64,000 nucleotides of DNA, from NCBI GenBank assembly GCA_029246705.1, contig JAQWMQ010000035.1, positions 1 through 64,000 on the forward strand. The letters are read 5' to 3'. Shown piece after piece: positions 61,814-64,000 of this stretch (positions within the stretch are counted from its first letter, which is position 1; each line of letters starts with the position of its first letter). This DNA comes from Phycisphaerales bacterium. GTDB lineage: Bacteria; Planctomycetota; Phycisphaerae; Phycisphaerales; SM1A02. The notes under the pieces are model-generated. The model was not told the DNA's origin, searched no databases, and was given only the letters and a program-made list of their open reading frames with translations. The position numbers were made by a program, and so were the translations under genes.

Positions 61814-64000
61814 GCACGTCTCCTCGAGAGAACCACGACGCCACCGACCACGAAGAGGCCGATGGGCATGACTCCAAGCAGCAGGATGCCGCAGACGGTT
61901 CGCACCACGGGGGAGAGCCCCTCGATTCGACTGGTCGATGCGATCGACCCGCTGCTGGGAACGAGTTCATCCAGCGAAGCAAGCCAGGCGGTTCCGGCAA
62001 GCAAGAGGGCACGGTTGCCGGGAGCCTCGAGCACCTGCCGTTCTCCACCGAGGGAACGGGTGAGATCGGCGACCGCGCTGACCAGCCAGCCGACGCCCCC
62101 CACCACCATCGCTCGCTGACTCGTGCCGTCGGCACGTTCGAACTCGACGGCCACCACCACCGGTTGGGCTTCCGTGAATCGAGCGTCCTCGGGAATCTCC
62201 GCACGCTGCTGGATGATTTCGGATCGCCAATCCTCCTCGAGCCATCGCGTGGGTCCGGGCTCCACCGCCCACAGGGTCTTCACTGACTTCGAATCGGAGG
62301 CCCCGAGGCTGATGGGTTCGAGAATCATGAGCGCCTGGGTGCCGACGGCCTGTGCCAGTGGATGGTCGGCGGTGCTGATCGGAGCGGGAATCTTCTGCCA
62401 CTGCTGGGACTCGAAGGAAGTTTCGTCGACCGCGATCCGCTCGAGGATCACGCGGGTGGTGTCGGGTTGCACCCCGAGTGATGCGGCGATGTCGACCCAT
62501 GGATCCGGTCGTCCCAGGACCGGCAGGATGCTTCGCCCCAGCGACAGGAGAACCGGCTCTCCCTGCTCGATCAAGGTGGTCGTGGCACGCAGGAGTGCTT
62601 GCTCGCGCTTTGATATCTCAAGACCCTCACGACTCAACGGAGGAATCACGACCCATACCGGTCGAACGTTGGAAGGCGGAATCGGTCGATCACCCCCGTT
62701 CACGTTCCACTCCTCGACTTCGAAACGGGCTGCGCGCAGGGCGTCGGACAACGCGAAGAGATCATTTCCATTCTGGGTCGGCTGGAGCAGGCGCTGCTCC
62801 TCGGAATGAACGAAGACCACCCAGGGCGCCAGATCCATCTGGAGGGAGCGGATCGCACCGGAAAGAACCTCTTCACCCCGGAAACGCCGATCGAGCCGAA
62901 CCGTGCCATCCCCGACATCGAGGGTGCGACGAGGAAACAACTGCCAGGCCGGTATCACTGCCGCACCGGAATCAGGAGCGATCACGATCGCGGCTTCACC
63001 ACCCTGGATGGCGCGCGAGGCTTCTGAAAGCGCAAGGGGCTCGAGTCGGTCGAGCAAGTCTGCCGACATCGCCAGATCGGTCGCGATCGCGTTGAATTCG
63101 GGGCCGGACTGCTGGGCCCAACGGCGAACTTCCAGCGGCAACCCATTCGAGGAGGACCATTGCTGGAGAAGGCGTGCAGTGGAGGTGAGCTGATCGGACC
63201 AGAACTCGAGGGTGGTCTGCAATGCAGTGCGAACCCCTTCGTGATCCGGAATCGGTCGCGCACCATCCGCACGCAACCCCTTGTCGATGAAGGCCTCCAG
63301 TTCGCCACTGTCCGCCGGCAATCGGGTCAGGGCACGTGCCAGCGTGGTGACCTCCTTGGCGATGGGATCATCAGCCGGCAACTGCGCGATCAGCGCACGG
63401 ATCGAAGGCAGCACCTTGACCGCGAAGTCGACAAGATCCTCGTAGGCGATTCGTGCACCGTCGATGGCCCCTTCGTAGGCGACGACTTCATCGCCGTAGA
63501 CCGTGCGAAGACGGGTCAGGAGATCCTCGAAGGCTTGAAGGGACTGTGGATCCAGCGGATCGATCCGATCGGCCACAAGAGCAGGTGAAGCCTCCTCGAA
63601 CCGACTCAACACCTCGTCCACCTGCTTGAGGACCAGGGGATCGTTTTCCGATTCGACCGCAAGCAGGTGGATCGACCAGTCACCCGCATCACCGGGCAAC
63701 TTCTCAAGAAGTTCGATGGTGCTGTCATCGAGCGCATAGGCACGCGTGCGCGTGAGATCAAAGGCGTTGCGCAGTTCGGGAAGATCCAGCAGGGCGATTC
63801 CCGCGATCATCGCCACCGCGACCCCGAGCACCTCGACGAAGGCGCGCACCACGCGCAATGGGGACAGGGCGACCCCCGGCCTGCGGCTGGCGGAAAGCGT
63901 CGTCAGCCAGAGCAACCCGATGGTGATGAGGAGGAAGTAGACGACATTCGAGGTATCAAGGAGACCCAGTGCGAAGTCGTTGGTTCGTCGGGTCGGGTCG
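61810..64000 (-). CDS. ABC-2 permease (GldF-like) C terminus fused to GldG-like protein, partial
   Basis: The frame is open to the window edge. A TTG at 63915 could serve as a start but the coding pattern continues upstream with DFALGLLDTSNVVYFLLITI, the usual last helix of a GldF-type ABC-2 permease, so I take the gene as longer and truncated by the window. The GldG-like part (about 700 residues) has an anchor helix (VAVAMIAGIALLDL), an exported beta/alpha region with DRIDPLDPQSLQAF, AAIVIAPDSGAAVIP and RPVWVVIPPLSREGLE, and a C-terminal helix (VCGILLLGVMPIGLFVVGGV) followed by RRRA. Confidence 0.75.
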   Translation of the reverse strand, partial: DPTRRTNDFALGLLDTSNVVYFLLITIGLLWLTTLSASRRPGVALSPLRVVRAFVEVLGVAVAMIAGIALLDLPELRNAFDLTRTRAYALDDSTIELLEKLPGDAGDWSIHLLAVESENDPLVLKQVDEVLSRFEEASPALVADRIDPLDPQSLQAFEDLLTRLRTVYGDEVVAYEGAIDGARIAYEDLVDFAVKVLPSIRALIAQLPADDPIAKEVTTLARALTRLPADSGELEAFIDKGLRADGARPIPDHEGVRTALQTTLEFWSDQLTSTARLLQQWSSSNGLPLEVRRWAQQSGPEFNAIATDLAMSADLLDRLEPLALSEASRAIQGGEAAIVIAPDSGAAVIPAWQLFPRRTLDVGDGTVRLDRRFRGEEVLSGAIRSLQMDLAPWVVFVHSEEQRLLQPTQNGNDLFALSDALRAARFEVEEWNVNGGDRPIPPSNVRPVWVVIPPLSREGLEISKREQALLRATTTLIEQGEPVLLSLGRSILPVLGRPDPWVDIAASLGVQPDTTRVILERIAVDETSFESQQWQKIPAPISTADHPLAQAVGTQALMILEPISLGASDSKSVKTLWAVEPGPTRWLEEDWRSEIIQQRAEIPEDARFTEAQPVVVAVEFERADGTSQRAMVVGGVGWLVSAVADLTRSLGGERQVLEAPGNRALLLAGTAWLASLDELVPSSGSIASTSRIEGLSPVVRTVCGILLLGVMPIGLFVVGGVVVLSRRRA

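Noticed and set aside
60602-62119. 505-residue plus-strand ORF
   Set aside because: Antisense to the DUF4340 gene, with no domain.

Overview
The window reads as a chromosomal segment of a high-GC marine planctomycete, most likely class Phycisphaerae. This rests on exported proteins with CCxxxGxC-type cysteine repeats, thrombospondin-3-like DCNGNGVPDEC repeats and a C-terminal dockerin-like signature ending GFWG/GAWG/AEWTG, on several planctomycete-type proteins of unknown function, and on a Bat operon. The taxonomy is an inference from protein style; there is no rRNA gene. Nearly all of the DNA is coding. One tRNA gene is present. I see no insertion sequence, prophage or CRISPR array.

Layout. 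1-2899: 3' end of a Bat (aerotolerance-type) operon: a BatC-like tail, BatD, BatE. 2917-6978 (minus): an exported deiodinase/thioredoxin-fold + DsbD-alpha-like + EF-hand protein, then an NAD-dependent epimerase with a HATPase-GNAT fusion. 7349-7435: tRNA-Ser(CGA) with promoter and terminator. 7513-9009: exported dockerin protein. 9286-12102: rpoZ divergent from a ClC channel-rnpA-yidD operon. 12323-15904: a giant exported PQQ-type sugar dehydrogenase carrying a cytochrome c motif and a dockerin. 15990-16655: FAH-family hydrolase.

16700-28022 is the most unusual block. A six-gene minus-strand operon encodes three SPFH/HflKC-type membrane proteins, an ABC ATPase with a long acidic tail, a large ABC-2 permease and a membrane-anchored protein of unknown function. 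It is divergent from a second, ATPase-less ABC-2 permease that shares a sequence motif with the first. I propose this as a candidate undescribed SPFH-coupled ABC transport system.

28083-32526 (minus): a small membrane protein, then cmk-plsC-cca and a TIM-barrel-like protein with a (TD)n acidic tail. 32968-42104 (plus): gcvH, a LolD/FtsX-type ABC exporter, uvrB and uvrA. 42109-49348: a glycosyltransferase-methyltransferase fusion, hotdog thioesterase, purN, a PDZ metalloprotease, a DUF502 protein, the hpf-ptsN-HPr regulatory set and gpsA. 49607-56370: a P1B-like metal ATPase with a CPG motif and a 46-residue membrane peptide, class I aldolase, a Na+/Ca2+ exchanger-family antiporter, mnmA and a divergent RNase HII-like protein. 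56724-60415: fusA, a truncated PP2C-like ORF and ribD. 60416-64000 (minus): a DUF4340 protein and the 3' part of a GldF-GldG fusion that runs off the window.

Most operons are tightly packed, with ATGA, GTGA or TTGA overlaps. Intergenic regions longer than 300 bp are few and each is described.
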